Assembly: GCA_016195265.1 (NCBI GenBank) | Contig: JACPZW010000068.1 | Coordinates: forward strand, 61,121 to 125,120 | Source: Acidobacteriota bacterium | Lineage (GTDB): Bacteria; Acidobacteriota; Vicinamibacteria; Vicinamibacterales; CAVVIG01 | DNA: 64,000 nt | Reading direction: 5' to 3' | Shown here: positions 11,505-20,059 of the stretch, piece after piece | Numbering within the stretch: the first letter of the stretch is position 1 | Layout of the letters: each line of letters starts with the position of its first letter | Program-made: the position numbers and the translations under genes | Notes under the pieces: generated by a model | Seen by the model: the letters and a program-made list of their open reading frames with translations, nothing else | What the model was told of the DNA's origin: nothing | Database searches by the model: none

Positions 11505-12935
11505 ATGGGCATCCAGCAGAAACTACATACAAAGCTCGTTCAGAAACTCATCCTGACGCCGTCGCTGCAGCAGGCCATCAAGCTGCTGCCGATGTCTACG
11601 CTGGAACTCTCCGACCTGTTGAACCAGGAAATGGTCGAGAACCCGATGCTGGAAGAGGTGCCGACGGAGGAGCTTCAGCCCGCCGAGGCCGCCGCCACCC
11701 AGGAAAAGGCCGAACCCGAGCAGCCCACTAACAAAACCGACACCTGGGACGACCAGGACTACGAGTATTTCTTCGGCGACTACCTGGACGACGGCTACCG
11801 GCAGCGGGCGCCGCAGGAAGTCAAAGAACTGCCGCCGATCGAGAACACGCTGTCGACCTCCAGTTCCTTGTCCGACCACCTGCTGTGGCAGCTGTCGATG
11901 CAGAGCGACGATGCGGGCCTGCGCGAGATCGGGTCGGCGATCATCGGCAATCTCGACGACGACGGGTATCTGGTGGCCTCGTTCGAGGAGCTCGCGGCGA
12001 TGGGACCCTGGCCGGTGGGGGACGTCGAGCGCGCGTTGAAGCTGGTGCAGTCGTTAGATCCCACGGGCGTGGCGGCGCGCGATCTGCCGGAGTGCCTGCT
12101 GCTGCAACTGCGGCACGTGGGCCTGGAAACCACTCCAACCGAGCGTATCGTCACCGAGCATCTCCGGCTTCTGCAGAACCATCAGGTGCCCGAGATTGCC
12201 CGCAAGATGGGCATGACGATCGACGAGCTGAAGGAGCACATCGAGATCATCCGCCACCTCGATCCGAAGCCCGGCAGCCGCTACAACCCGTCGCAGTCCC
12301 AGTACGTCATCCCCGACGTGTACGTCATGAAGGTCGAGGACGAATACGTCGTCGTGCTGAACGAGGACGGCCTGCCGCAGATGCGCATCAGCCCGGTGTA
12401 CCGCCGGCTGCTGGACAAGACGGCGTCCGGCAACAGCGACGAGACGCGGGCCTACGTGAAGGACAAGTTCCGGTCGGCGCTCTGGCTGATCAAGTCCGTC
12501 GAGCAGCGGCAGAAGACGATCTTCAAGGTCGCGAAGAGCATCGTGAACTTCCAGCGGGACTTTCTGGACCACGGCATCGAGCACCTGCGGCCGCTGGTGC
12601 TGCGCGACGTGGCGAACGACATCGGCATGCACGAGTCCACGGTCAGCCGCGTCGTGACGAACAAGTACATGCACACGCCGCAGGGCGTGTTCGAGATGAA
12701 GTATTTCTTCCACAGCGGCATCAGCAGCTCGTACGGCGAGAGCGTCTCGTCGGTGACGATCAAGCAGCGCATCCGGAAGATCATCGAGAACGAGGACCCG
12801 CGCAAGCCGTTGAGCGATTCGAAGATCGTGAGCATGCTCCAGCGCGAGGGTCTCGTCCTGGCGCGCCGGACGATCGCCAAGTACCGCGAAGAACTGAAGA
12901 TTCCCACCTCCAACCAGCGCAAGGTGCTCTACTGA
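11505..12935 (+). CDS. rpoN: RNA polymerase sigma-54 factor
   Basis: Alternative sigma factor needing AAA+ activators; 476 residues from ATG 11505. This start gives MGIQQKLHTKLVQKLILTP, followed by the Gln/Leu-rich activator-interacting region I (LQQAIKLL, NPMLEE). A short acidic region II, the core-binding region and the DNA-binding helix-turn-helix follow. The RpoN box is intact as ARRTIAKYRE near the C-terminus. It sits between lptB and hpf, the classical rpoN neighbourhood. No activator gene is present in the window. Confidence 0.96.
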   Translation: MGIQQKLHTKLVQKLILTPSLQQAIKLLPMSTLELSDLLNQEMVENPMLEEVPTEELQPAEAAATQEKAEPEQPTNKTDTWDDQDYEYFFGDYLDDGYRQRAPQEVKELPPIENTLSTSSSLSDHLLWQLSMQSDDAGLREIGSAIIGNLDDDGYLVASFEELAAMGPWPVGDVERALKLVQSLDPTGVAARDLPECLLLQLRHVGLETTPTERIVTEHLRLLQNHQVPEIARKMGMTIDELKEHIEIIRHLDPKPGSRYNPSQSQYVIPDVYVMKVEDEYVVVLNEDGLPQMRISPVYRRLLDKTASGNSDETRAYVKDKFRSALWLIKSVEQRQKTIFKVAKSIVNFQRDFLDHGIEHLRPLVLRDVANDIGMHESTVSRVVTNKYMHTPQGVFEMKYFFHSGISSSYGESVSSVTIKQRIRKIIENEDPRKPLSDSKIVSMLQREGLVLARRTIAKYREELKIPTSNQRKVLY

Positions 12936-13240
12936 TGCGGCTCGAACTCACCGGGCGGCACGTCGAGATCACGCCCGCCCTGCGACGGCTCGTCGATCGC
13001 AAGCTCGCCAAGCTCGAACGTCTGCTCAACGACAGGGCCGTGTCCGCACAGGCCGTCCTCACCAAGGAGCGCTACCGGCACCGCGCCGACATCACGCTCC
13101 ACGCCCGCGGCGAGAAGTTTCTTCACGGCGTCGGGACCAAGGCGACGTGGGCGACCTCGCTGACCGAGGCCGTCGGCAAGATCACCCAGCAGGCGCAGAA
13201 GGTGAAAGGCAAGTGGCAGGCGCGGAAACGGCGGGGGTAA
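12935..13240 (+). CDS. hpf: Ribosome hibernation promoting factor, short form
   Basis: Binds the 30S decoding region and promotes 100S dimers in stationary phase. The 101 residues are a single HPF/YfiA domain (MRLELTGRHVEITPALR, then RYRHRADITLHARG) with a basic end KWQARKRRG. This is the short type without the C-terminal dimerisation domain. Its ATG overlaps the rpoN stop, so it is co-translated with rpoN. Confidence 0.93.
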   Translation: MRLELTGRHVEITPALRRLVDRKLAKLERLLNDRAVSAQAVLTKERYRHRADITLHARGEKFLHGVGTKATWATSLTEAVGKITQQAQKVKGKWQARKRRG

Positions 13241-13251
13241 GCTAGGCGCGC

Positions 13252-14271
13252 ATGTCTGCACCGCTCGGTGTGACCGTGGGCGCGCTCCTGGGCAGCCACC
13301 CCGAAGCGTCCGGTTTGCCGCTCGAGCTGCTGGCCGGCGAGGCCGGCCTCGACCGGGTCATCACCAACCCCCACATTCAGAAGACCGGCCTCGCCCTCGC
13401 CGGATTCCACGAATACCTCAAACCCGGCCGCGTCCTGATCTTCGGCGAAAGCGAGATTCGCTATCTCGAGAGCCTCGAGTCGGCGGCGCGCGTCACGTCG
13501 ATCGGGCTCGCCCTGACGCTCGATTTTCCGTGCGTGATCATCACGGGCGGCTTCACGCCGCCGGCCGAATTGATCGTCGAGGCCGAGCGCGCGCGCGTGC
13601 CGCTGATCAAGACGGCGATCGCCACGCCGACCGCCATCGCGAAGCTCTCATCGATGCTCGAGGACTCGCTCGCCGGGCGCACAATGATGCACGCCGTGCT
13701 GATGGACATCCTCGGCCTCGGCGTCCTGATTACCGGCGAGAGCGGGATCGGCAAGAGCGAGTGCGCGCTCGACCTGATCGTCCGCGGCCACCGGCTGGTC
13801 GCCGACGACACGGTCGAGCTGCGGCGCCGGCAGGAGACGATTCTCATCGGCAGCTGCCCGGAAATGACGCGCCACCACATGGAGCTGCGCGGCCTGGGCG
13901 TCATCAACGTCAAGGAGCTGTTCGGCATCGCCTCGACGCGATCGTCGAAGCGCGTCGAGCTCGTGGTGCAGCTGGAGCGGTGGGATCCGCGGCGGGAATA
14001 CGAGCGGCTCGGCCTGGACGACGAGTTCGACGAGGTGCTCGGCCTGCGCGTGCCGCTCATCCGGATGCCCGTGGCGCCCGGCCGCAACATCGCCATTCTC
14101 GTGGAAGTCGCGGCGCGCAATCAGCTGTTGCGCTCGAGGGGCCACCACGCCGCCCGCATCCTGGCCGATCGGCTGGAGCAGTCGCTGCGGCAGGCCGCGT
14201 TCGCCCCAGCGGAGGTTCGCGATCCAAGGGACGACGAAGACGACGAGATCGAGCCGGGAGGGAACCGGTGA
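13252..14271 (+). CDS. hprK: HPr kinase/phosphorylase
   Basis: Phosphorylates and dephosphorylates a serine on HPr. The 339 residues have an N-terminal substrate-like domain and a C-terminal kinase domain with P-loop GESGIGKSE and the family signature ELRGLGVINVKELFG. Its target HPr is encoded three genes on. HprK with RapZ, EIIA, HPr and EI but no PTS permease resembles regulatory PTS systems. Confidence 0.95.
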   Translation: MSAPLGVTVGALLGSHPEASGLPLELLAGEAGLDRVITNPHIQKTGLALAGFHEYLKPGRVLIFGESEIRYLESLESAARVTSIGLALTLDFPCVIITGGFTPPAELIVEAERARVPLIKTAIATPTAIAKLSSMLEDSLAGRTMMHAVLMDILGLGVLITGESGIGKSECALDLIVRGHRLVADDTVELRRRQETILIGSCPEMTRHHMELRGLGVINVKELFGIASTRSSKRVELVVQLERWDPRREYERLGLDDEFDEVLGLRVPLIRMPVAPGRNIAILVEVAARNQLLRSRGHHAARILADRLEQSLRQAAFAPAEVRDPRDDEDDEIEPGGNR

Positions 14272-15218
14272 GCGTGGGCCAGGGAAAGGCGTCGCGCCGG
14301 AGAAAGTCGTCGCGCGGCGCTCCGCGTTCGCCGGCGGCGTCGCGCGGCGGCGGTGGACAGCCGTTCATCGTCATCACCGGGTTGTCGGGGTCGGGCAAGT
14401 CGCAGGCGATTCGCGCCCTCGAGGATCTCGGCTACTTCTGCGTCGACAACCTGCCGACGACCCTCATCCCGACGCTGGCGAAGCTGTCGCTGCGGGCCGG
14501 CGGCGACATCGAGCGCGTCGCGATCGTGGTCGACGTGCGCGAGGGCGAGTTTCTCTCGTCCTTCCCGAAGTTCTTTCACAAGCTGCGCGCGATGCCGCGG
14601 CTCAATCCCATCCTGATCTTCCTCGAGTCGACCGACGCGTCGCTCGTCCGCCGGTTCAGCGAGACGCGCCGGCCGCATCCGCTCGCGCCGGACCGGTCCG
14701 TGCGCGAGGGCATTCGCGACGAGCGCGCGCGGCTCAAGCCGATCCGGGACCTCGCGGACGAAATCGTGGACACGTCGGACATGACCGTGCACGAGCTGCG
14801 ACAGTTCTTCATGGGCCTGTCGCGCGACCGGGCCCGGGCCCGGCTCGTCGTCACGCTGCTCAGCTTCGGCTTCAAGCACGGCGTGCCGGTGGACGCCGAC
14901 CTCGTGTTCGACGTGCGCTGCCTGCCGAATCCGCACTTCGTGCCGACGCTCCGCCGCCGGACCGGCCGCGACCGCGCCGTCGTCCAGTTCATGGAACGCG
15001 ACGCGTCGACGCGGACGTTCATGGACCGGCTCGACGACTACGTCCGCTTCGTGGTGCCGTACTACATCGCGGAGGGGAAGAGCTATCTCACCATCGCCGT
15101 CGGCTGCACGGGCGGGCGCCACCGGTCCGTCATGATTGCCGAGCGGCTGCGCCGCGCGCTCGGGGACGCGGGACTGGCGCGCATCCGCGTACGGCATCGG
15201 GATCTCGCACATGCCTGA
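14268..15218 (+). CDS. rapZ: RNase adapter / nucleotide-binding protein RapZ
   Basis: The 316 residues from GTG 14268 overlap the hprK stop (GTGA). After a basic, probably disordered N-terminal extension of about 30 residues comes a P-loop GLSGSGKS and the characteristic ALEDLGYFCVDNLPTTLIP. The C-terminal domain has SFGFKHGVPVDADLVFDVR and IAVGCTGGRHRSV. In enterobacteria RapZ controls glucosamine-6-phosphate synthase through small RNAs; here the role is inferred only from the family and the PTS context. The basic extension is unusual and could bind nucleic acid. Confidence 0.94.
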   Translation: MSVGQGKASRRRKSSRGAPRSPAASRGGGGQPFIVITGLSGSGKSQAIRALEDLGYFCVDNLPTTLIPTLAKLSLRAGGDIERVAIVVDVREGEFLSSFPKFFHKLRAMPRLNPILIFLESTDASLVRRFSETRRPHPLAPDRSVREGIRDERARLKPIRDLADEIVDTSDMTVHELRQFFMGLSRDRARARLVVTLLSFGFKHGVPVDADLVFDVRCLPNPHFVPTLRRRTGRDRAVVQFMERDASTRTFMDRLDDYVRFVVPYYIAEGKSYLTIAVGCTGGRHRSVMIAERLRRALGDAGLARIRVRHRDLAHA

Positions 15219-15244
15219 GCGAACGGCACGGAGCGCCGGTGCCA

Positions 15245-15270
15245 GCCGGGTCCGAAAGGACCCGGCCTAC
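15245..15270 (-). repeat. REP-like palindrome, copy 3
   Basis: A single 26-bp copy in inverse orientation (ends CCCGGCCTAC) in the 75-bp spacer between rapZ and the EIIA gene. It can form a hairpin in the transcript and may separate the two parts of the operon. Confidence 0.85.
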
Positions 15271-15293
15271 TGCCGCACCGGGCGTGGCCCGCG

Positions 15294-15707
15294 ATGATCG
15301 GCGTCGTGGTCGTCACGCACGGGCAACTGGCAACCGAGCTCGTCAACGCCGCCGAAATGATCGTCGGCGATCTGCCGCAGTTCGCCGCCGTCTCGATCGG
15401 CTGGCACGACGAGGTGAACGACGCGCGCGAGGACATCGCGCAGGCAATCGCGCGCGTGCGCGGGGAAGAAGGCGTCCTGCTGCTGACCGACATGTTCGGC
15501 GGGACGCCGTCGAACCTCGGCATGACGTTTCTCGAGACGGATCGGGTCGAGGTAATCACCGGCGTCAACCTGCCGATGCTGATCAAACTGGCGGGCCTCC
15601 GGCGCTCCTCGAACCTGCTGGCGGTCGCCAAGGAGATGCGCGAGCACGGGCGCGCCGCGATTTGGGTGGCATCCGACCTGTTGCGCGGGGAGAAGGCGGG
15701 GCCATGA
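15294..15707 (+). CDS. PTS mannose-type EIIA domain protein
   Basis: The 137-residue single-domain EIIA of the mannose/sorbose family has the phosphorylated His in VVTHGQLA and the conserved LLLTDMFGGTPSN. It normally takes phosphate from HPr. No EIIB or EIIC/D gene accompanies it, so a regulatory role is likely. The stop overlaps the HPr ATG (ATGA). Confidence 0.93.
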   Translation: MIGVVVVTHGQLATELVNAAEMIVGDLPQFAAVSIGWHDEVNDAREDIAQAIARVRGEEGVLLLTDMFGGTPSNLGMTFLETDRVEVITGVNLPMLIKLAGLRRSSNLLAVAKEMREHGRAAIWVASDLLRGEKAGP

Positions 15708-15979
15708 CCTCCCAGGAGGTGACCGTCGTCAATCAGCTCGGCATGCACGCCCGCGCGGCGGCGAAGTTCGTCCACGTCGCCACGCGATTCGACGCGCGGG
15801 TCCGGGTCGCGCGCGACGGCCGCGAGATGGACGGCAAGAGCATCATGGGCATCCTGCTGCTGGCCGCGGCGCGCGGGTCCACCATCACCATTTCCGCAGA
15901 CGGCGCGGACGAGCAGGAGGCCCTGCGCGCGCTCGTCGCGCTCGTGGAGTCCGGATTCGGCGAGGAGACATGCGCCTGA
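15704..15979 (+). CDS. ptsH: Phosphocarrier protein HPr
   Basis: The 91-residue carrier has the EI-dependent phosphorylation His in LGMHARAAAKF (about residue 15) and the HprK target region DGKSIMGILLLAA with its Ser. It overlaps both the upstream EIIA gene (4 bp) and the downstream EI gene (10 bp). Confidence 0.95.
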   Translation: MTSQEVTVVNQLGMHARAAAKFVHVATRFDARVRVARDGREMDGKSIMGILLLAAARGSTITISADGADEQEALRALVALVESGFGEETCA

Positions 15980-17739
15980 AAGGCATCGGCGTCTCGCCGG
16001 GCGTCGTCGCGGGCCGGGCCGTGGTGCTCATCCAACGGGCCCACGTGCTGCGATACCAGATCGCGCCGCATCGCGTCGAGCAGGAGCTGCGCCGCCTCGA
16101 AGACAGCCGCGTCCGTTCGCGCGAGCAGCTCGTGGACATCCGCACGCGTGTCGCCGCGCGTCCGGAGCTCGCGCTGCTGTTCGACGCCCAGCTGCTGATG
16201 CTGGACGACCCGATGCTCCTGCCGCGCGCGGCCGACATCGTCCGCCGCCAGCGCGTCAACGCGGAGTGGGCAGTGCAGCAGGTCTTCCAGGAGTTCAGCG
16301 TCGTGTTCGACGAAGTCGCCGACCCGTATTTGCGCGAACGGAAAGGCGACGTCGCGGACCTCGTCGGGCGTCTGCGCATGAATCTGCGGCAGGGCGTGGA
16401 GACGCCGCGCGACTTACTGCGCGACCTCGAAGAGGCCTCGGTCCTGATCGCCGACGAGCTGACGCCGTCGATCGCGGCGCAGGTGGACTGGACGAAGGTG
16501 CGCGGCTTCGCCACCGACGCCGGCAGCCGGACCTATCACACGGCGATTCTCGCCCGTTCGCTCGACGTGCCGGCGGTCGTCGGCCTGCACCACGCGAGCC
16601 GGCGCGTCCAGGCGGGGCAGATCGTCATCATCGACGGCACGGCGAACGAGGTCGTCCTCGATCCGACGCCGGAGGAGCTCGCGCGCGCCGAGCGCTGCGC
16701 CGAAGACCGCCGGCCGTCGGCGGCCGGGGACGCGGAGCGGCGCAGACCCGCGTCGACTGCGGACGGCGTGCACATTCGCCTCGACGCCAACATCGAGTTT
16801 CCCGACGACCTTGCGGCCGCACGGTATGCCGGCGCGGAGGGCATCGGCCTCTACCGGTCGGAGTTCCTGCTGACGAGCGGGACCGACGAACTGCCCGACG
16901 AGGAGCGGCAGTACGAGACCTACCGCCGCCTGCTGGAGGGGATGGCGCCGGGGCCCGTCACCGTCCGCACCTTCGACGTCGACGAGGATCAGCTGGCGTC
17001 GCGCCTGATGCGGCGGCCGCTGGCGCCGGTCTGGGAGCCGTACGAGGATCGCGGCAGCCATCAGGGCCTGCGCGGCCTGCGACTCAGCCTGACGCGGCCC
17101 GAGCTCTTCAAGGCGCAGCTCCGCGCGCTGCTGCGGGCGGCGCGCCACGGGGAGCTCCGGATCATGTTTCCGTTCGTGTCGAGTGTCGAGCAGGTGCGGA
17201 AAGCCCGGGCGATGGTGGCGGACGTGGCCGCTGAACTGATCGCGCGGGGAGAGGCCGTGCCGCGGGTGCCGGTCGGCGTCATGATCGAAATCCCCGCCGC
17301 GGCGTACACGGCCGATCTGCTGGCGCGTGAAGTGGATTTCTTCACCATCGGCACCAACGATCTGATTCAGTACTGCCTGGCGATCGATCGCGCCGACGCG
17401 CGGGTGTCGCGGCTGTACGAGCCGCTGCATCCGGCGGTCCTGCGGATGATTGTCATGGTGCGGCGCGCGGCGCGGCGGCGGCGGATTCCCGTCTCGCTGT
17501 GCGGCGAGATGGCGTCGGATCCGGCGCTCCTGACACTACTGGTCGGGCTCGGCCTGGTCGAGTTCAGCATGACGCCCGGCGCGATTCCGGTCGCCAAGCA
17601 GGTGCTCGCGGACGTGCGCGAGGACGAACTGCGCGCGCTGGCGCGGCGGGTGCTCGGGCTGGGGACGGTGGACGACATCGAACGCGAATTGCAGACCGCG
17701 CTCGGCCGGCTGACGCTGAACAAGGGAGTGACGCCGTGA
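15970..17739 (+). CDS. ptsI: PTS enzyme I (phosphoenolpyruvate-protein phosphotransferase)
   Basis: Moves phosphate from PEP to HPr. The 589 residues are full length: an HPr-binding N-domain, the swivelling His in SRTYHTAI, and the PEP-binding barrel with GIGLYRSEFL, IGTNDLIQY and the catalytic Cys in SLCGEMASDP. All catalytic residues are present, so the phosphorelay EI-HPr-EIIA in this cluster should work. The stop overlaps the cupin start. Confidence 0.96.
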   Translation: MRLKGIGVSPGVVAGRAVVLIQRAHVLRYQIAPHRVEQELRRLEDSRVRSREQLVDIRTRVAARPELALLFDAQLLMLDDPMLLPRAADIVRRQRVNAEWAVQQVFQEFSVVFDEVADPYLRERKGDVADLVGRLRMNLRQGVETPRDLLRDLEEASVLIADELTPSIAAQVDWTKVRGFATDAGSRTYHTAILARSLDVPAVVGLHHASRRVQAGQIVIIDGTANEVVLDPTPEELARAERCAEDRRPSAAGDAERRRPASTADGVHIRLDANIEFPDDLAAARYAGAEGIGLYRSEFLLTSGTDELPDEERQYETYRRLLEGMAPGPVTVRTFDVDEDQLASRLMRRPLAPVWEPYEDRGSHQGLRGLRLSLTRPELFKAQLRALLRAARHGELRIMFPFVSSVEQVRKARAMVADVAAELIARGEAVPRVPVGVMIEIPAAAYTADLLAREVDFFTIGTNDLIQYCLAIDRADARVSRLYEPLHPAVLRMIVMVRRAARRRRIPVSLCGEMASDPALLTLLVGLGLVEFSMTPGAIPVAKQVLADVREDELRALARRVLGLGTVDDIERELQTALGRLTLNKGVTP

Positions 17740-18083
17740 GTGACAGCACGCGGGTGGAAAAACCGTGGGGGTACGAAATTCACTGGGCCAAGACGGAGCG
17801 GTACGTGGGGAAACTCATCCACGTCAACGCCGGCCACGCCCTGAGCCTGCAGTACCACAACATCAAGGACGAGACGATCTATCTGCAGTCGGGGCGCATC
17901 CTCTTCGAGATTCAGCGCGACGGCGTGCTCGAGAAGCAGGAGATGCGTCCCGGCGAGCGCGTGCACATCACGCCGAAGACGGTCCACCGCATGACGGCGA
18001 TCGAAGACAGCGACATTTTCGAAGTGTCCACGCCGGAGCTGCACGACGTCGTGCGGCTGGAAGACCGATACGGACGGGGTTAA
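17736..18083 (+). CDS. Mannose-6-phosphate isomerase-type cupin
   Basis: The 115 residues start at a GTG overlapping the ptsI stop. It is a single cupin barrel of the type II phosphomannose isomerase C-terminal family: KPWGYEIHW, LSLQYHNIKDE, RPGERVHITPKTVHRM. Metal-ligand His/Glu/Gln residues appear in place (QYHNIKDE, VHR). It may isomerise or bind a sugar phosphate that signals to the PTS proteins; substrate unknown. It is last in the rpoN-PTS run and ends in a hairpin shared with convergent ssb. Confidence 0.8.
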   Translation: MSDSTRVEKPWGYEIHWAKTERYVGKLIHVNAGHALSLQYHNIKDETIYLQSGRILFEIQRDGVLEKQEMRPGERVHITPKTVHRMTAIEDSDIFEVSTPELHDVVRLEDRYGRG

Positions 18084-18119
18084 TTGGGCAAGTGGGTAAT
18101 ATTACTCGCTTACCCAATT
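18082..18119. terminator. Hairpin between convergent cupin and ssb genes
   Basis: The arms AATTGGGCAAGTGGGT and ACTCGCTTACCCAATT pair at 13 of 16 positions around an AATATT loop. It overlaps the stop codons of both flanking genes. There is no U-tract, so termination is inferred from position. Its arms belong to the same ACCCAATT simple-sequence style seen at 46664. Confidence 0.5.
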
Positions 18120-18568
18120 CAGAATGGAATATCGTCGTCGGTCAGCGGCTCTGAGGATTCCGGCGCCGGGGCGTGTCCGCCCGCACCGATGCTCTCCTCG
18201 CCGCCGCGCGCCGCCATGCCGCCACCGCCGCGACCACCACCACCGCCGAGCAGCACCACGCGGTCGGCACGGATCTCCGTGGTGTAGCGCTTGTTGCCGT
18301 CCTTGTCGTCCCACTGCCGCGTCTGCAGCCGGCCTTCGATGTAGATCTGTTTGCCCTTGGTCAGGTACTCGCCGAGCGATTCCGCGGTTTTCCCCCACAG
18401 CACGACGCGGTGCCACTCGGTTTTTTCCTGGCGCTGGCCCGCCTTGTCGTTCCAGACCTCGGTGGTCGCCATGTTGAGCGTGGCGACCGCGGCGCCGCCC
18501 GGCGTGTATCGGAGCTCGGCATCGCGGCCGAGGTTGCCGACGAGAATCACTTTGTTGACGCTACCCAT
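18119..18568 (-). CDS. ssb: Single-stranded DNA-binding protein
   Basis: The 149 residues start with the OB fold ([20 protein letters not shown], then [11 protein letters not shown]). A Gly-rich linker and the acidic protein-interaction tip DDDIPF follow. It lies 27 bp after cpoB at the end of the tol-pal run and may be partly read from it. Confidence 0.96.
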   Translation of the reverse strand: MGSVNKVILVGNLGRDAELRYTPGGAAVATLNMATTEVWNDKAGQRQEKTEWHRVVLWGKTAESLGEYLTKGKQIYIEGRLQTRQWDDKDGNKRYTTEIRADRVVLLGGGGGRGGGGMAARGGEESIGAGGHAPAPESSEPLTDDDIPF

Positions 18569-18595
18569 AGGCTCGCATTCTACATCGTCCGGTGT

Positions 18596-19441
18596 TCACG
18601 GCCGGCCGAGTTGCGCCAGCGCCTGCTGCGCCAACCGCGCGGCGTCCTTGTCCGGATAGTTCTTCACGACGGCTTCGAACGCTTCGCGCGCGCGATCGAG
18701 TTGCCGGAGATTCTTCAGCGCAAGGCCTTTCAGATAGTACGCGTCGGCCAGCGCGTTGCCGCCGGGGTAGGTGCGGATCGCCAGATCGCAGGCTTCTGCC
18801 GCTTTGTCATCCTTGTGGTCGTTCAGATACGACTTGCAGATGTACACCTGCGCGTCATCGGCTTGTTCGGACTTCGGGAAGCTCGTGATGTACGCGTTGA
18901 AGCCGAGGACGGCGAGGTCGTACTGGGCCGCGAAGTAGTCGGCCATCGCGGTGTCCCACGCCTTCTGTGGCGAATTGAGCGACGCGGCTGGCGGAACGGC
19001 CGGAGCCGGTGGAGCCGGCGTCCCGCCGGCCGCCGCGTCCGGATCGGCGGCCGCGGTCGTCGGACGCGCGCTCAACTGCTGCAGCGACTGCCGCAGCGCG
19101 CTGACCTCCTGCGTCAGCGAACCGACGCGGACGTTGTTGTCGTCCAGTTTCTCGCGGATGACGCGGACGTCGTTCGACAGGTTGTCGAGGCTCAGCTTCT
19201 GGTCCGCGAACGCCTTGATCAGGACGGTGGACAGCTGGTCGACGCGCTGTGTCACGCGGCCGTCCATCGCTTTCATCGACTCGTTGATCGCCTCGAGGGT
19301 GTTCTGCAGCAGCTGCGCCTGTTCCTGCAGGATGCGCAGGTCGGCCATCAGTTGCTGATGTTCCTTATTGGCCGCCAGCGCCGGCGCGGCGGACGTGAGC
19401 AGCAGCGTGAGAACGAGGGCGGCGGAAAGTGTCTGCTTCAT
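18596..19441 (-). CDS. cpoB: Tol-Pal system protein CpoB/YbgF
   Basis: Periplasmic coordinator of Tol energy state and peptidoglycan synthesis. The 281 residues begin with a signal peptide (LSAALVLTLLLTSAAPALA). An N-terminal coiled coil for trimerisation and a C-terminal run of TPRs (AWDTAMADYFAAQYDLAVLG; ADAYYLKGLALKNLRQLDRA) follow. Start at ATG 19441, just after pal; an upstream in-frame ATG lacks a signal peptide. Confidence 0.92.
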   Translation of the reverse strand: MKQTLSAALVLTLLLTSAAPALAANKEHQQLMADLRILQEQAQLLQNTLEAINESMKAMDGRVTQRVDQLSTVLIKAFADQKLSLDNLSNDVRVIREKLDDNNVRVGSLTQEVSALRQSLQQLSARPTTAAADPDAAAGGTPAPPAPAVPPAASLNSPQKAWDTAMADYFAAQYDLAVLGFNAYITSFPKSEQADDAQVYICKSYLNDHKDDKAAEACDLAIRTYPGGNALADAYYLKGLALKNLRQLDRAREAFEAVVKNYPDKDAARLAQQALAQLGRP

Positions 19442-19445
19442 AGAA

Positions 19446-20027
19446 TTACTTGGCCGTGATGACGAAATGCGCCCGCCGGTTCTTCGCGAACGCCGCCTCC
19501 GTGTGGCCCGGATCGAAGGGGAATTCCTTCCCGTAGCTGACAATGCGCAGCCGATCCGCGGCGATCCCGAGCGACACGAGGTAGGTCCGGGCGGCGACGG
19601 CGCGGCGCTCGCCCAACGCCAGATTGTACTCGGGCGTCCCGCGTTCGTCGCAATGGCCTTCGATCGTGATCGCCCAGGTGGAGAAGCGTTTCAGGACCAA
19701 CGCGTCCTCGTCGAGCGCCTTCTGGCCCTCGGCGTTCAGTTCGCTGCTGTTGTAGTCGAAGAAGGCCGGCTTGAGCGGCGAATTGCGGTTGAGATCGTCC
19801 AGCGACGCTGACGCAATCGGATCCTCGCGCACGACCGGCGGCGGCGCGACGACGGGCTCGGGAACGGGCGTCGGTGGCGCCGGCGGCCGGGTCGTGTCCG
19901 GGATGGGCGTCGTCGTGGTCGGCGGCGGCGCCGTCGGCTGTACGACCGGGGCCTTCTTGCTGCAGGCGATCGCCGTCCCCAGAGAGGCGGCCACCATCAG
20001 GAGCGCGAGCCTTCGCGCGACAGTCAT
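19446..20027 (-). CDS. pal: Peptidoglycan-associated lipoprotein Pal
   Basis: Outer-membrane lipoprotein that binds peptidoglycan. The 193 residues have a lipoprotein signal ending ATAIAC-type (Cys near residue 22), a Pro/Thr-rich linker, and an OmpA-like C-domain. That domain has FDYNSSELN, IEGHCDERGTPEYNLALGE with the peptidoglycan-binding Asp and Arg, and IVSYGKEFP. Start chosen at ATG 20027, which places the signal peptide at the N-terminus. Confidence 0.95.
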   Translation of the reverse strand: MTVARRLALLMVAASLGTAIACSKKAPVVQPTAPPPTTTTPIPDTTRPPAPPTPVPEPVVAPPPVVREDPIASASLDDLNRNSPLKPAFFDYNSSELNAEGQKALDEDALVLKRFSTWAITIEGHCDERGTPEYNLALGERRAVAARTYLVSLGIAADRLRIVSYGKEFPFDPGHTEAAFAKNRRAHFVITAK

Positions 20028-20059
20028 CGTCGAGTCTCCAATCTGCCGACGCACCCGGG

